A stretch of DNA of 23,770 nt, taken from the NCBI GenBank assembly GCA_964507305.1, contig CAZDPQ010000031.1, positions 1-23,770 of the forward strand. The letters run 5' to 3'. The position numbers were made by a program, and so were the translations under genes. Within the stretch, counting starts at the first letter, position 1; every line of letters begins with the position of its first letter. The notes beneath the pieces are model-generated. The model was not told the origin of the DNA, did not search any database, and saw nothing but the letters and a program-made list of their open reading frames with translations. Of this stretch, positions 7,889-15,975 are shown piece by piece. Source of the stretch: JAQVYV01 sp964507305 (GTDB lineage Bacteria; Bacillota; Clostridia; Saccharofermentanales; UBA5734).

Positions 7889-9172
7889 CTATGTCTGTCC
7901 GCCGCTCCATTCCGCAGCGTAGAATCCTTCTTCGGTGCGGCAATTTTTTGCAATCGAAATGGCGGTGTTCCGGATCAGCGCGAGGACCCGGTCATCAATG
8001 CCTTCCTGTGTCAGCACGTCGCTTACAAAATATCCGATGAACGTGGCATTGGTCCAGGCGTCCCGGTCATTGAGCAGAACGCCGCTGTTGTTGTAAGCGC
8101 TGATGGGCAGCGCGTTTGCGGTCTCGAGCGCTTTTGTCAGGCAGATTTTCTCCTCCGATATTCCGTAAAGCTTCCTGTTGATCACGGACATGGCCGTATT
8201 GAGAAACAAGGCGGAATTGCTGCCGGCCTCTCCGATGGCGATTTTCTCGGAAAAGCCGCGCGGCAGGAACCGGCCGGTTATTTTGTTGTCGGTAAAATCG
8301 ACATAATACAATTTGTCATTTGCCGCCGTGACACCCTGCACCACGGGGGTGCCGAACGTTTTTTCCCCGTCGCGGCGAAGATATTTCTCAACCCAATCGT
8401 ATAGCGTCAGTGTATCCGCGTACAATCCGGGAACCGCCAGGTAGCTTCCCCCGGTGATCTCCTGAAAAGACAGTGCGGAAAGGATCAGACCGGCGCAATA
8501 GCCGGATTTCGACCATTCGTATTTTGCCGGGGTGCCGTCATTGCCCATGCGGTACCAGACCCCGTTCCGAAGGGATTCATCCTTCCAGTATGCATAGCTG
8601 TTGATGATCGTTTCCGCCGCGAGGGTCAAAGGCTTCTCTTCATCCGTCATCCGGTAGATCGCCATCAGCGTCATGGCGGTCCAGGCCGCGTCATCGCAGG
8701 CGACATTGGGCTCCCTGCCAGGCGCCGTGATCTCCTCGTCCGTGAAAACCTCCTGCATGTGCGCCCATTGCGCCTTGAAATAATCCTTGATGCCCGGGTC
8801 GCCGGTGGCGTTATACAATGTTTCGAGGCCAAGCAAGGCCATCCCGTATTCCCAGACCATTTTCTCGTTGCAGTGGATGAAGTGTCCGGTGTCCGGGGAT
8901 CCTTCCCAGAAGTTGCGGAGAAAATCGGCCGAAGCGGCGGCTGCCATGTCGCTGAACGAATCGAAATCCGGCAAAGCCTCCAGCGGGGTTACGGATGACC
9001 TTCCGGTGTCCGTGCTTTCCGTGCTGCCGGCTCCCTGCCGGCTTGCCGCGCTGTCCATCGGGAGATCGGATGAGGAATCCGCAGGTCCGGAGGGCTCTCC
9101 GCGGCATCCGAGCAAGGGAAGCAGAAGCAGAAAACAGCAAAAAAACGCGAAGAACCTGAAGTTGGTGTTCAT
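7889..9172 (-). CDS. GH76-like glycosidase, lipoprotein, truncated by TAG
   Basis: The 427-residue product begins with a lipoprotein signal peptide: a hydrophobic core, then LLGC with the lipid-anchored Cys at 23, and a Ser/Gly/Asp-rich linker to about residue 65. The rest resembles GH76 (alpha/alpha)6-barrel proteins, known as alpha-1,6-mannanases. It contains a DD pair at 160-161 in NVACDDAAWTAM, where the family has its catalytic Asp-Asp, and repeated helix patterns such as MVWEYGMALLGLETLYNATG. It would act on a polysaccharide outside the membrane. The frame stops at TAG after WSGGQT but resumes for 36 codons with a family-like last helix, so the gene is probably damaged; a Trp TGG-to-TAG change fits. 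It is divergent from the hydrogenase gene. The family call is likely, the substrate unknown. Confidence 0.75.
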   Translation of the reverse strand: MNTNFRFFAFFCCFLLLLPLLGCRGEPSGPADSSSDLPMDSAASRQGAGSTESTDTGRSSVTPLEALPDFDSFSDMAAAASADFLRNFWEGSPDTGHFIHCNEKMVWEYGMALLGLETLYNATGDPGIKDYFKAQWAHMQEVFTDEEITAPGREPNVACDDAAWTAMTLMAIYRMTDEEKPLTLAAETIINSYAYWKDESLRNGVWYRMGNDGTPAKYEWSKSGYCAGLILSALSFQEITGGSYLAVPGLYADTLTLYDWVEKYLRRDGEKTFGTPVVQGVTAANDKLYYVDFTDNKITGRFLPRGFSEKIAIGEAGSNSALFLNTAMSVINRKLYGISEEKICLTKALETANALPISAYNNSGVLLNDRDAWTNATFIGYFVSDVLTQEGIDDRVLALIRNTAISIAKNCRTEEGFYAAEWSGGQT

Positions 9173-9366
9173 ACGATACCTGTCCTGTCAAAATGGACCT
9201 TCAAAGAGGTCCTGATGCGGATCGCCTTCATCCGTACCGGCTTCCATATATTAATTCCATGATATCACGGGTGATGCTTTTTTTCACTTCTCCGAAGCGC
9301 CGGATTTTTGTTATGATGAAAGGAGAACCGGAAAAGAAGCGAATGTCTCGTGAAACGGAGTACGGT

Positions 9367-10872
9367 ATGCGCTATTTTGATACCCCGATCCATTATCTTC
9401 GAAGCGAGGTCTTCAAGGCAATCACATCCGCCGCGTATGACGAGTGGACCAGCGATCAGATCCGGGACATCCCGAATCGGATCATCGAGGGGGATTCCCC
9501 GACCTACCGGGATTCCGTCGCCAGGGAGCGGGAGATCGTCGGCGAGAGGGTCCGGCTCGCGCTGGGGCTGGATCTGTGGTCCATCGACAAGCTGAACGGC
9601 TACGGCCCGGATTTCGATCTTCCGATCCTGCGCGAACACAAGCTGCCGATCCAGGCTCTGCGGGTCATCCCCAGCGCATGCGAAGCGTGCGAGGAAAATT
9701 CGTATTTCGTATCGAACACCTGCCACGGATGCCTTGCGCATCCGTGCATATCGGTTTGCCCGGTCCATGCCACGTCGATGCAGAACGGCTTGAGTTTCAT
9801 CGACCAGAAAGCGTGCATCAAGTGCGGCAAATGCTACGAGGTCTGCCCGTTTGATTCCATCATCAAGAATGAAAGGCCGTGCGTGGCGGCATGCGGCACC
9901 AATGCGTTCACGAAGGACCCTGAAAATGCGAAGGCCATCATCGTTTCGCCGAAATGCGTCGCCTGCGGCATGTGCATGGTCAGCTGTCCTTTCGGCGCGA
10001 TCATGGACAAATCGGAGATCTATCAGGTGGTGCAGCGGATGAAGCAGGGCAAGGTCTGCGCGATCATCGCCCCTTCCTTCGCCGGGCAGTTCGGAGAAAA
10101 GGTTTGCTTCCCGCAGATCGCTGCGGGATTGTTCAGGCTCGGGTTTGCGGATGTGCAGGAGGTTGCCGTCGGTGCGGATGTCACTGCCGTATTGGAGAGC
10201 AGGGAGTTCATCCGGGAAGTGCTGGGAGGGGATCAGCCATTTCTAGCGACCTCCTGCTGCCCGGCCTGGTCCAAATTCGCGAAGCGCGAATTGAACGACA
10301 AGGCGTATTGCGTTTCGGAGTCCAATTCACCCATGATCGAGACCGCGAAAGTGATCCAGAAAAATCATCCGGACAGCATGATCGTGTTCATCGGCCCGTG
10401 CTCCGCCAAAAAGCAGGAAGTGGCCGAACCCGGACTGACCGGATGGGTCGACTATGTCCTGACATTTGAAGAGGTCGCCGCCATGTTCGACGCGCGGGGG
10501 ATCGACCTGGAGACGATCGACATATCGGCCGTTTCCGATCGGGCATCCGCGGATGGCCGCGGATTTGCCGTCAGCAGCGGGGTGCTTTCGGCGATAACGC
10601 ATGTCATCCGCGAGACCCATCCGGATCTGCAGGTCCAAACCGATAAGGCTGAAAACCTGGCGGAATGCCGCAAATTGCTGCAGCAGGCGAAGATGGGGAA
10701 GCGCGGGAAATATCTTCTCGAAGGGATGGCCTGCCCCGGCGGATGCATCGGCGGAGCGGGGACTCTGATCGACCAGAACAAGGCCAACCGGAAAGTCCGC
10801 GCGTTCGCGGATGGGTCTGCCCGAAAATCGGCGACGGAAACCTATCAGGATCTGTACAGCCCGGAAAAATGA
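9367..10872 (+). CDS. [FeFe] hydrogenase, monomeric group B-type
   Basis: This cytoplasmic enzyme family interconverts H2 with protons and electrons at an H-cluster. From ATG 9367 the protein has 501 residues. Residues 105-131 hold six cysteines (two CxxC-type pairs plus CISVC), and two ferredoxin-like [4Fe-4S] motifs follow, CIKCGKCYEVCP (150-161) and CVACGMCMVSCP (197-208), with further cysteines at 172 and 176. The H-cluster signatures are TSCCPAW (295-301), IGPCSAKK (342-349) and EGMACPGGCIGG (452-463). The second departs from the group A form MPCxxK, as in group B enzymes. GGAG six bases upstream favours ATG 9367; in-frame ATGs at 9343 and 9313 are alternatives. No hydE, hydF or hydG maturase is in the window. 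Partner electron carriers are unknown, though ferredoxin is usual. Confidence 0.9.
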   Translation: MRYFDTPIHYLRSEVFKAITSAAYDEWTSDQIRDIPNRIIEGDSPTYRDSVAREREIVGERVRLALGLDLWSIDKLNGYGPDFDLPILREHKLPIQALRVIPSACEACEENSYFVSNTCHGCLAHPCISVCPVHATSMQNGLSFIDQKACIKCGKCYEVCPFDSIIKNERPCVAACGTNAFTKDPENAKAIIVSPKCVACGMCMVSCPFGAIMDKSEIYQVVQRMKQGKVCAIIAPSFAGQFGEKVCFPQIAAGLFRLGFADVQEVAVGADVTAVLESREFIREVLGGDQPFLATSCCPAWSKFAKRELNDKAYCVSESNSPMIETAKVIQKNHPDSMIVFIGPCSAKKQEVAEPGLTGWVDYVLTFEEVAAMFDARGIDLETIDISAVSDRASADGRGFAVSSGVLSAITHVIRETHPDLQVQTDKAENLAECRKLLQQAKMGKRGKYLLEGMACPGGCIGGAGTLIDQNKANRKVRAFADGSARKSATETYQDLYSPEK

Positions 10873-10897
10873 GGCAGAACGGCTGCTGATGCGGATG

Positions 10898-10913
10898 CCG
10901 GGCTTCACCCCGG
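10898..10913. terminator. Hairpin between convergent genes
   Basis: CCGGG (10898-10902) and CCCGG (10909-10913) can pair around a six-base loop, in the 43-base gap between the convergent hydrogenase and DUF6629 genes. Neither side has a proper T-run, so it is at best a weak bidirectional terminator. Confidence 0.3.
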
Positions 10914-10915
10914 TC

Positions 10916-11584
10916 TTATGGGCCCGCCTGGACAGGCTGCCTGGAAACGGCGCGGGCTTCGCCGACGATCCACCAGACCACAACGCTGGTCAGGGCGGCA
11001 AAAAAGCACCAGACCGACAGCAGGTACTCGCTGTAAAAATAGGCGGCGATCGCGTAGGAAACGATCACGACCGCGCCCAGCAGCCAGACCCGCCGTTTCG
11101 ATGTGATCAGGAAGGGCAGCAGGGTCACTGCCAGATAAGCAAAAAAGGCGATCCGGAGCGCGATCGCAGGTGCGTCGACTCCGTAGCTGATATGCATATA
11201 ATCGATCCGGGCCGTGACTTCATAAAACAAAAATCCATACAGATAAGCCAAAGAGGTCCCGGCGCCGAGGGCGGTCAGGGCGTTGAGGTACGGACGTCTT
11301 CGCCGGTCCGTCTCCATGAGTCTCACGGACAAAGGCACGAACGTCGGCCAGATCAGCAGCGCGGCAATCAGGAAAACGTAGGTGGCGAGCTTGAGCATGA
11401 TCTCATGATGACCCGCTTTCAGCGCGGTCCAGACGAAGCCCTCTGATATCTGCTGCAGGCCGAAGACCAGCGGCATGGCCGAAAACAGGCGCTGCGCCGG
11501 CTCGCGGTTCTTGCGGACGGAGAGGACGCCGATCGTGGTCAGGACAGAGCCGCCGATGAAACTTGCTTCCGCTGAAAAACACAT
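10916..11584 (-). CDS. DUF6629 family multi-pass membrane protein
   Basis: The 222-residue protein begins MCFSAEASFIGGSVLTTIGV and continues with PLVFGLQQISEGFVWTAL, the typical N-terminal pattern of DUF6629 proteins. About seven hydrophobic segments fill most of its length, with short basic loops (ETDRRRR, SKRR). The function is unknown; the fold is only known to be membrane-embedded. The ATG has AGGAGG eight bases upstream. A good minus-strand promoter lies at 11629-11657. It is convergent with the hydrogenase gene, and I see no functional link between them. Confidence 0.8.
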   Translation of the reverse strand: MCFSAEASFIGGSVLTTIGVLSVRKNREPAQRLFSAMPLVFGLQQISEGFVWTALKAGHHEIMLKLATYVFLIAALLIWPTFVPLSVRLMETDRRRRPYLNALTALGAGTSLAYLYGFLFYEVTARIDYMHISYGVDAPAIALRIAFFAYLAVTLLPFLITSKRRVWLLGAVVIVSYAIAAYFYSEYLLSVWCFFAALTSVVVWWIVGEARAVSRQPVQAGP

Positions 11585-11628
11585 GGGGGATGCCCTCCTG
11601 AATATCCGTGCGATCTGCTACAGGTGAA

Positions 11629-11657
11629 ATTCTACATCATTACGGGTGTGATTACAA
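11629..11657 (-). promoter_or_regulatory. Promoter of the DUF6629 gene
   Basis: On the minus strand TTGTAA (11657-11652) and TAGAAT (11634-11629) are spaced by 17 bases. The expected start near 11622 leaves a short leader with the AGGAGG site before the ATG at 11584. Confidence 0.6.
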
Positions 11658-11691
11658 TAAGTGCCGCGATTTCGTGATTCCGGTGCCAATG

Positions 11692-11883
11692 TCACTCCTC
11701 TTTCTTCCCCGGCAATGCTTCCATCCCGAACATGGACAATGCCTGGTTGACTTTGTCAAGCCGAACGGTTTCTTTTCCCTGTTCGAGTTCTCGGATAAAA
11801 CGCAATCCAAAGCATGAACGCATCGCAAATTCCGCCTGCGTCAAGCCTGTCTTTTTTCGTTCGTCCCTGATATATTTACCTAT
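11692..11883 (-). pseudogene. HipB-like HTH antitoxin/regulator without a normal start codon
   Basis: The minus strand encodes a compact XRE-type helix-turn-helix domain of the HipB/y4mF kind: GKYIRDERKKTGLTQAEFA, then GLRFIRELEQGKETVRLDKV, then NQALSMFG, ending at TGA 11694-11692. The block RFIRELEQG-x-x-TVRLDKV is characteristic of HipB-like antitoxins. The frame is open up to codon AGG at 11910, preceded by TAA, but contains no ATG or GTG before the HTH. The codon at 11883 is ATA, which could be a mutated ATG; a TTG at 11844 would cut off the first helix. A promoter and two operators precede it. No HipA-like toxin follows; the next gene on this strand encodes DUF6629. It is therefore either a broken orphan antitoxin or a small regulator with an unusual start. 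Confidence 0.65.
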
Positions 11884-11898
11884 ACAGTTCGTATCGTT

Positions 11899-11927
11899 AT
11901 AATAATCCCTTTAGGGTATAAACTCAA
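11899..11927 (-). promoter_or_regulatory. Promoter of the HipB-like gene, spacer filled by operator
   Basis: On the minus strand TTGAGT (11927-11922) and TATTAT (11904-11899) are 17 bases apart. The palindromic operator fills almost the whole spacer, so a bound regulator would block RNA polymerase. The start would be near 11892. Confidence 0.5.
11904..11921. promoter_or_regulatory. Operator 1 of the HipB-like gene
   Basis: AATCCCTTTAGGGTATAA contains the arms CCC and GGG flanked by A/T-rich ends. The same pattern AATCCC-N4-GGGTATA recurs in inverted orientation at 11943-11960. The two centres are about 39-40 bases apart, close to four helical turns, so two dimers would bind the same DNA face. 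Confidence 0.55.
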
Positions 11928-11942
11928 TGGTTCTTGCTAATA

Positions 11943-11960
11943 ATATACCCTTTCGGGATT
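11943..11960. promoter_or_regulatory. Operator 2 of the HipB-like gene
   Basis: ATATACCCTTTCGGGATT is, on the reverse strand, AATCCCGAAAGGGTATAT. It matches operator 1 at every position outside the four-base centre. It lies just upstream of the -35 element of the small HTH gene. Confidence 0.55.
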
Positions 11961-12033
11961 GTCTGGTCGAATCCGAATTGAAATCACGCAGAGCGGGAAT
12001 GTCCGTCTTATATCCGTTTCACTGCTCCTGCTG

Positions 12034-12576
12034 CTATTTGCAAAGGATATATTTTTTTGCCGGCATTTGACCGCGTATGACCTCCCGGAGCTGCAGGGCG
12101 GCTTCCTCTCCCATATCGGATTTCGCTGCGATATAAACGGCTGCCGTGTTGGAAAATAAGTAGAAATATTCGTCCGTCTCAAAGACTTTGTATAGAAAGT
12201 CATACGTAATGTTTTCCTCTGACTTTATTTGCGGTGTCTCGACTTTTATTTCAAAAGAAGCATCGGTAAATCGATATTCCACATTGGTATTCAATATTTT
12301 CTTGTTGTTTTTCTTCGCGACAGTGGGACTGACAAATCGTATTGTGACGTAAAGGGCCAGACATACTATAAAAATGGAACCTAATAATCCCAGAGGATCA
12401 TAAAAACCTAATATGAGAGATACGACGATTTCCAGCAATACAATGGATAGCAGGATCGGGAAAACCACATTGAAAATCCTACTTTTCAACCTAAAATACT
12501 TACCTTTATGAAGGGAAAAGGCCAGTAGGTCTGATAGTGTCTTTTCATCATACAGTGTTGTGCTACGCAGATCCAT
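12034..12576 (-). CDS. YcxB-like membrane protein
   Basis: The protein matches the YcxB-like pattern: a short N-terminal region, two adjacent transmembrane helices (VVFPILLSIVLLEIVVSLIL and GLLGSIFIVCLALYVTIRFV), then a cytoplasmic beta-rich domain with YRFTDASFEIKVETP, YDFLYKVFETDEYFYLF and a C-terminal helix. Its role is unknown. I chose ATG 12576 (180 residues) because GGAGA lies nine bases upstream; ATG 12615 would add 13 residues without a ribosome site. The gene is more AT-rich than the flanking lipoprotein and hydrogenase genes. It stands alone between the HTH remnant and the transglutaminase-like gene, both on the same strand. Confidence 0.75.
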   Translation of the reverse strand: MDLRSTTLYDEKTLSDLLAFSLHKGKYFRLKSRIFNVVFPILLSIVLLEIVVSLILGFYDPLGLLGSIFIVCLALYVTIRFVSPTVAKKNNKKILNTNVEYRFTDASFEIKVETPQIKSEENITYDFLYKVFETDEYFYLFSNTAAVYIAAKSDMGEEAALQLREVIRGQMPAKKYILCK

Positions 12577-12710
12577 GAAATCGTTTCTCCAAAGTCTGAG
12601 ATTCCAGCTTTTCATGCAAGGGATGGGTACGGTATACCCTGTTTCCTGTTAAATCCTTTTTACCGATATTGTCGGCATTTCATTCCCGATTTTACACTTT
12701 CATATAGAAT

Positions 12711-12725
12711 CCGTTTTCAAAACGG
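12711..12725. repeat. Perfect 15-base palindrome
   Basis: CCGTTTTCAAAACGG has 7-base arms around a single base. It lies seven bases past the stop of the transglutaminase-like gene and 135 bases upstream of the YcxB-like start. The one-base centre disfavours an RNA hairpin terminator, so a protein-binding site is more likely. No binder can be named. Confidence 0.45.
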
Positions 12726-12731
12726 CGAAGC

Positions 12732-13784
12732 TCACCCTTCGGAACCCGGGGATCCCGACTCCGTCAGCATCCGGTCGCAGACCGGATGGTATTCTTCGAT
12801 CCGCGCGACCATCGACCTCGGATAAAATTCCTGCATGGATCCGGAGGAAATCCCGAAGAACCGGTAGTCCCGGATCTCATTTCCCGTGTCCCATGTGGCG
12901 TCAAACAGATAGTACCGGCCATCGATTTTCGCCGCATTCCATGCATGCCATTTCCCTTCCCCGCCGCCGTCCAGATAGCCGTACAGATAAATACAGTCGA
13001 TGCCCGCCATATTGTATAGATAGAAAAGGGCAGCGGCATATCCGGCGCATACGGTGGAGTGCTTGACAAGCGCGTCATATGCCAGGTCATATTCGGACTC
13101 GTAATAATCCCCATCGTCATATTCCACGTTTTCCGTCAGAAAATGATAAAGATACTGCGCCTTCTGAAAATCGGTCTCGCAGGAGTCCGGCATGTTCTGT
13201 ACGATATCCCAGGCGGTTTCATGCGATTTCCGATACTTTTCCATGTCGCCCGTTTCGAGCTCGAACATGGTCACAAGCATATAGCGGAGCGTGTGCCCGT
13301 TCTCCAGCGGAAAACTGGCGACCTCCGCAGCGTCGAAGTCCAGAAAATAAATCTGCGCGAGAAACCATACGCTATCCGAAAACAGTCCGTAATGGAACTC
13401 TTCGGAAGGGATGCAGATGCGGGAATATTCGTGCGAGATGGCATACTCGAGAATCGGGAGGATCCGCTTCACCCCATCGGGCAGGAATTGTTCATAATAA
13501 TCCGCATGCGGGACAGGATACGGCGGTTCGTATTCCAGGATCTCATGGGCCGATACAAGATGCGTTTCGGCGGAATCGCCGTTTTTCCTGTAAAAACAGA
13601 TGTTGTCCGGATCCAGGATACCATCTTCGACGGCAACGGTCCGGAACGCCTGACGCAGGGTGATGGCGTCGGAAGGACTCGGGGATGGGGTCTTGCAGCC
13701 GGATGGCAGCGGCGCGATGAGCGCTGCCAGTACGATCAGGATAACGATCTTGCGATGCTTCATGCGATCATGCTCTCGTTTCAT
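12732..13784 (-). CDS. Lipoprotein with a transglutaminase-like domain
   Basis: This 350-residue protein has a lipoprotein signal peptide (basic start, hydrophobic stretch IVILIVLAALIAPL, lipobox LPSGC with Cys30). It would be anchored on the outer face of the membrane. The C-terminal third is a transglutaminase-like (papain-fold) domain with a complete triad: C246 in STVCAGYAAAL, H280 in KWHAWNAAKI and D295 in YYLFDATWD. Bacterial members are mostly proteases, amidases or cross-linkers of unknown target; the region between (residues 40-200) is not recognised. The ATG at 13784 is preceded by AGAGGT. Its neighbours on the same strand encode unrelated products, and no operon partner is evident. 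Confidence 0.85.
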   Translation of the reverse strand: MKREHDRMKHRKIVILIVLAALIAPLPSGCKTPSPSPSDAITLRQAFRTVAVEDGILDPDNICFYRKNGDSAETHLVSAHEILEYEPPYPVPHADYYEQFLPDGVKRILPILEYAISHEYSRICIPSEEFHYGLFSDSVWFLAQIYFLDFDAAEVASFPLENGHTLRYMLVTMFELETGDMEKYRKSHETAWDIVQNMPDSCETDFQKAQYLYHFLTENVEYDDGDYYESEYDLAYDALVKHSTVCAGYAAALFYLYNMAGIDCIYLYGYLDGGGEGKWHAWNAAKIDGRYYLFDATWDTGNEIRDYRFFGISSGSMQEFYPRSMVARIEEYHPVCDRMLTESGSPGSEG

Positions 13785-13905
13785 GTTTACCTCTGCATGT
13801 AAAACGGTTCCAGTCTGATATCAAATGTCTTCTGTCGCCTCAGCGCGAAAAGCGTCCCCGGTGAACGTCCGTGTCAGAAGGCGTCCCGGAAAGAAAGCTC
13901 CCGCA

Positions 13906-14613
13906 TCACAGGAACAGCTTCCTCCGGATCGTCTCGCTCAGCGAAGCGTTGAATGAAAGGATGTAGAGGATCACGCCGAGGGCCGCGAGGGACATGGCGG
14001 CATAGTGCGACCATTCCAGGCGGAAGCGGCCTTCGACATAATGGGATATGACCAGTTCGATGCACAGCACGGCGGCGCCGGTCATCAGCACGACGTTGCC
14101 GGCTTTCCGCAGGTTGCGGGCGCGGCGGCGGCGGACCTGCTGCAGGATCAGTCCGGAAAGCAGCCCCGCGAGCAGCACCAGCGGGAGAGCCAGGGGCAGG
14201 AACCATCCGTGCCGTCCCGTGATGAGATGGATCGCCCATACGGTCAGGGCGGCAGCCGCCGTGTCCGCCGCGACGAACAGGTATGGCTGTTTTTTCGAAA
14301 ACAGGAACGGGAAAATGAAAAACGCCCAGACGCATATCATCCCCAGGCAGACATAATAGGACCAGGTGACGGCATGGGAGGAGAAATAATCGCTCAGGAT
14401 GGAAACGAGAGTCGGCACCAGCAGCAGGGCGGTTGCCAGCTTGACACCGTACCGCCGGTCGACCGGCCCTTCCGCTTCTTCGTAACCGTCCGGCAATGAC
14501 AGATCCGTTTCGCCGCCCTCCGGGAGCCCGGGATCGACGACCCGGGTATTGCACAGCGGGCATGCTTTTTCGCCCGGGGCAAGCTCCACCCCGCAATGGA
14601 CACAATACGACAT
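13906..14613 (-). CDS. DUF6320 protein: zinc ribbon plus six membrane helices
   Basis: The 235-residue protein starts MSYCVHCGVELAPGEKACPL, a four-Cys zinc ribbon (C4, C7, C18, C21). A linker and six hydrophobic segments follow, for example LATALLLVPTLVSILSDYF, VCLGMICVWAFFIFPFLF and YAAMSLAALGVILYILSF. This matches DUF6320, which in my experience is repeatedly found next to alcohol-acetyltransferase-like genes. The start at 14613 overlaps the upstream stop as TAATG, with GGAGGGA nine bases before, so translation is coupled. Longer in-frame starts lack support. The partnership suggests a membrane platform for the acyltransferase; this is inference. Confidence 0.78.
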   Translation of the reverse strand: MSYCVHCGVELAPGEKACPLCNTRVVDPGLPEGGETDLSLPDGYEEAEGPVDRRYGVKLATALLLVPTLVSILSDYFSSHAVTWSYYVCLGMICVWAFFIFPFLFSKKQPYLFVAADTAAAALTVWAIHLITGRHGWFLPLALPLVLLAGLLSGLILQQVRRRRARNLRKAGNVVLMTGAAVLCIELVISHYVEGRFRLEWSHYAAMSLAALGVILYILSFNASLSETIRRKLFL

Positions 14614-15941
14614 TACCATTCCCTCCTGTTGCTCTCGATCCGCACCGGGATCCCCATTTTGATAAGGGATGTGAAAAAAAGCCGTTCGTATTCCGCTTCG
14701 ACGATCTTCCGCGAAAAAGTGATGACCGTCCGCCCCCCGCAGCTGATGCAGGCGCACACGCTTGAGATTCGATCCGGAGACCCGAGCTGCATGTCCATCC
14801 GCTCGACGCAGCCGGCCATTTCGTCCGGAAGCCGGATCAGGCCGATGTTCGACAGCACGGACGAGAAATACCTCTCGCCGTGGAGATAATGCATCGCTTT
14901 CATGACGGGATTTTTGAGAAACAGCGGCATCGCACGGATCACCGGATTCCGTTCCGCCCTCACATTGAGGGTAAACCGTGCGTTCAATGATTTTTCGGTG
15001 ATGTGCATGGCGGAACCGCTCTGGACCTGGGCAAGGATCTCCGGGAACGAAAACGTGCCGAGCGCGCTGTTGATCCCGAGATTGACATAGGAAGAAAAGT
15101 TGCGCACGGTGCCGGTCGGATAGATCCGCCGCAGATCGACGGGTACGGAAACCTTGACGGGCATTCTGCGCTTCCTGCGGGATGGTTCCCGGATCTGGAT
15201 CTGATGGATGGCCTGGACCAGCAGCGAAGTCAGCAGGACGTTGACGCTGACATTGTATTCTTTGGCTTTGCCGGCAAGCGCTTCCGTCGGCATGACACCT
15301 GTGATCAGCAACAGGCGGTGCCGCTCGGCGGGGGTGCCGGGCATGTGGTAGGCGGATGGTTCTTTCCGGCTCAGCGTTGCGCCGCCGGCAAATTTCCGGA
15401 AGCTGTCGCCCATTTCGTCTTCCGTCGGCGCGTCGTCGCAGGACAGGACAAACTTCGAGGCCGGGATCCGGATCCCGTGCCGGATCCGCAGATATTCGCC
15501 CGTCAGGGTCAGCAGGAATGTCAGCGCACCGGATCCGTCCGTCAGAGCGTGGAAGAGCTCGACCGCGATCCGTCTGTTGAAATAGCGCACCCGGAACAGG
15601 AAAGGCCTTTCGCCGGACATCTTCATCCGGACCATCGGGTTGCGGACGTCCTTCTCAGGCACCGCTTCCTTGCCCGTATGTTCCATATAATACCAGAACA
15701 GCCCGCGCCGCAGGCAGCAGGCAAATGTCGGGAACCGCCTGAGTGCCCGTGCCTCCGCCTGTGCGAGGATCTCCGGGTCGACGTCCTCTGTCAGCGTGAC
15801 GGACAGCCGGAACATCGGGGTCCAGCGGCGCGACCGCGCGGCAGGATAGATCTTGCCGGCATTGTCCAGACTCATCCACAGGGGATGCATCTTCCGGTGG
15901 TCCCAGGCGCTTTCGTTGACGTTCACGGAATGGTCCTGCAT
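14613..15941 (-). CDS. Alcohol acetyltransferase / condensation-fold acyltransferase
   Basis: The 442-residue protein has the two-lobed chloramphenicol-acetyltransferase-like fold of the AATase and condensation-domain families. The catalytic HxxxDG motif is present as FHALTDGSGAL, with H131 and D135. Other family-like blocks are RRWTPMFRLSVTL near the start and PVKVSVPVDLRRIYPTGTVR followed by NFSSYVNLGI in the second half. It would transfer an acyl group from a thioester donor to an alcohol or amine acceptor; neither substrate can be read. GAGGA precedes the ATG. It forms a two-gene unit with the DUF6320 protein (TAATG overlap), driven by its own promoter at 15976-16005. No carrier protein or lipid-synthesis gene is adjacent. 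Confidence 0.8.
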   Translation of the reverse strand: MQDHSVNVNESAWDHRKMHPLWMSLDNAGKIYPAARSRRWTPMFRLSVTLTEDVDPEILAQAEARALRRFPTFACCLRRGLFWYYMEHTGKEAVPEKDVRNPMVRMKMSGERPFLFRVRYFNRRIAVELFHALTDGSGALTFLLTLTGEYLRIRHGIRIPASKFVLSCDDAPTEDEMGDSFRKFAGGATLSRKEPSAYHMPGTPAERHRLLLITGVMPTEALAGKAKEYNVSVNVLLTSLLVQAIHQIQIREPSRRKRRMPVKVSVPVDLRRIYPTGTVRNFSSYVNLGINSALGTFSFPEILAQVQSGSAMHITEKSLNARFTLNVRAERNPVIRAMPLFLKNPVMKAMHYLHGERYFSSVLSNIGLIRLPDEMAGCVERMDMQLGSPDRISSVCACISCGGRTVITFSRKIVEAEYERLFFTSLIKMGIPVRIESNRREW

Positions 15942-15975
15942 ACGGGCGTCCTCGCTTCATCAGGGTGACGAGTCC

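Noticed and set aside
9173..9366. Divergent promoters for the GH76-like and hydrogenase genes
   Set aside because: Isolated -10-like words exist (TATGAT at 9312), but no -35 element at proper spacing was found on either strand. I did not annotate them.
11585..11691. Possible remnant of a HipA-type toxin downstream of the HipB-like gene
   Set aside because: Only a 25-codon frame without recognisable HipA motifs is present, and the segment is explained by the DUF6629 promoter and leader.
15003..15968. 321-codon plus-strand open frame opposite the acyltransferase
   Set aside because: It is antisense to a gene with an intact HxxxDG motif and a promoter. The composition is that of a shadow.
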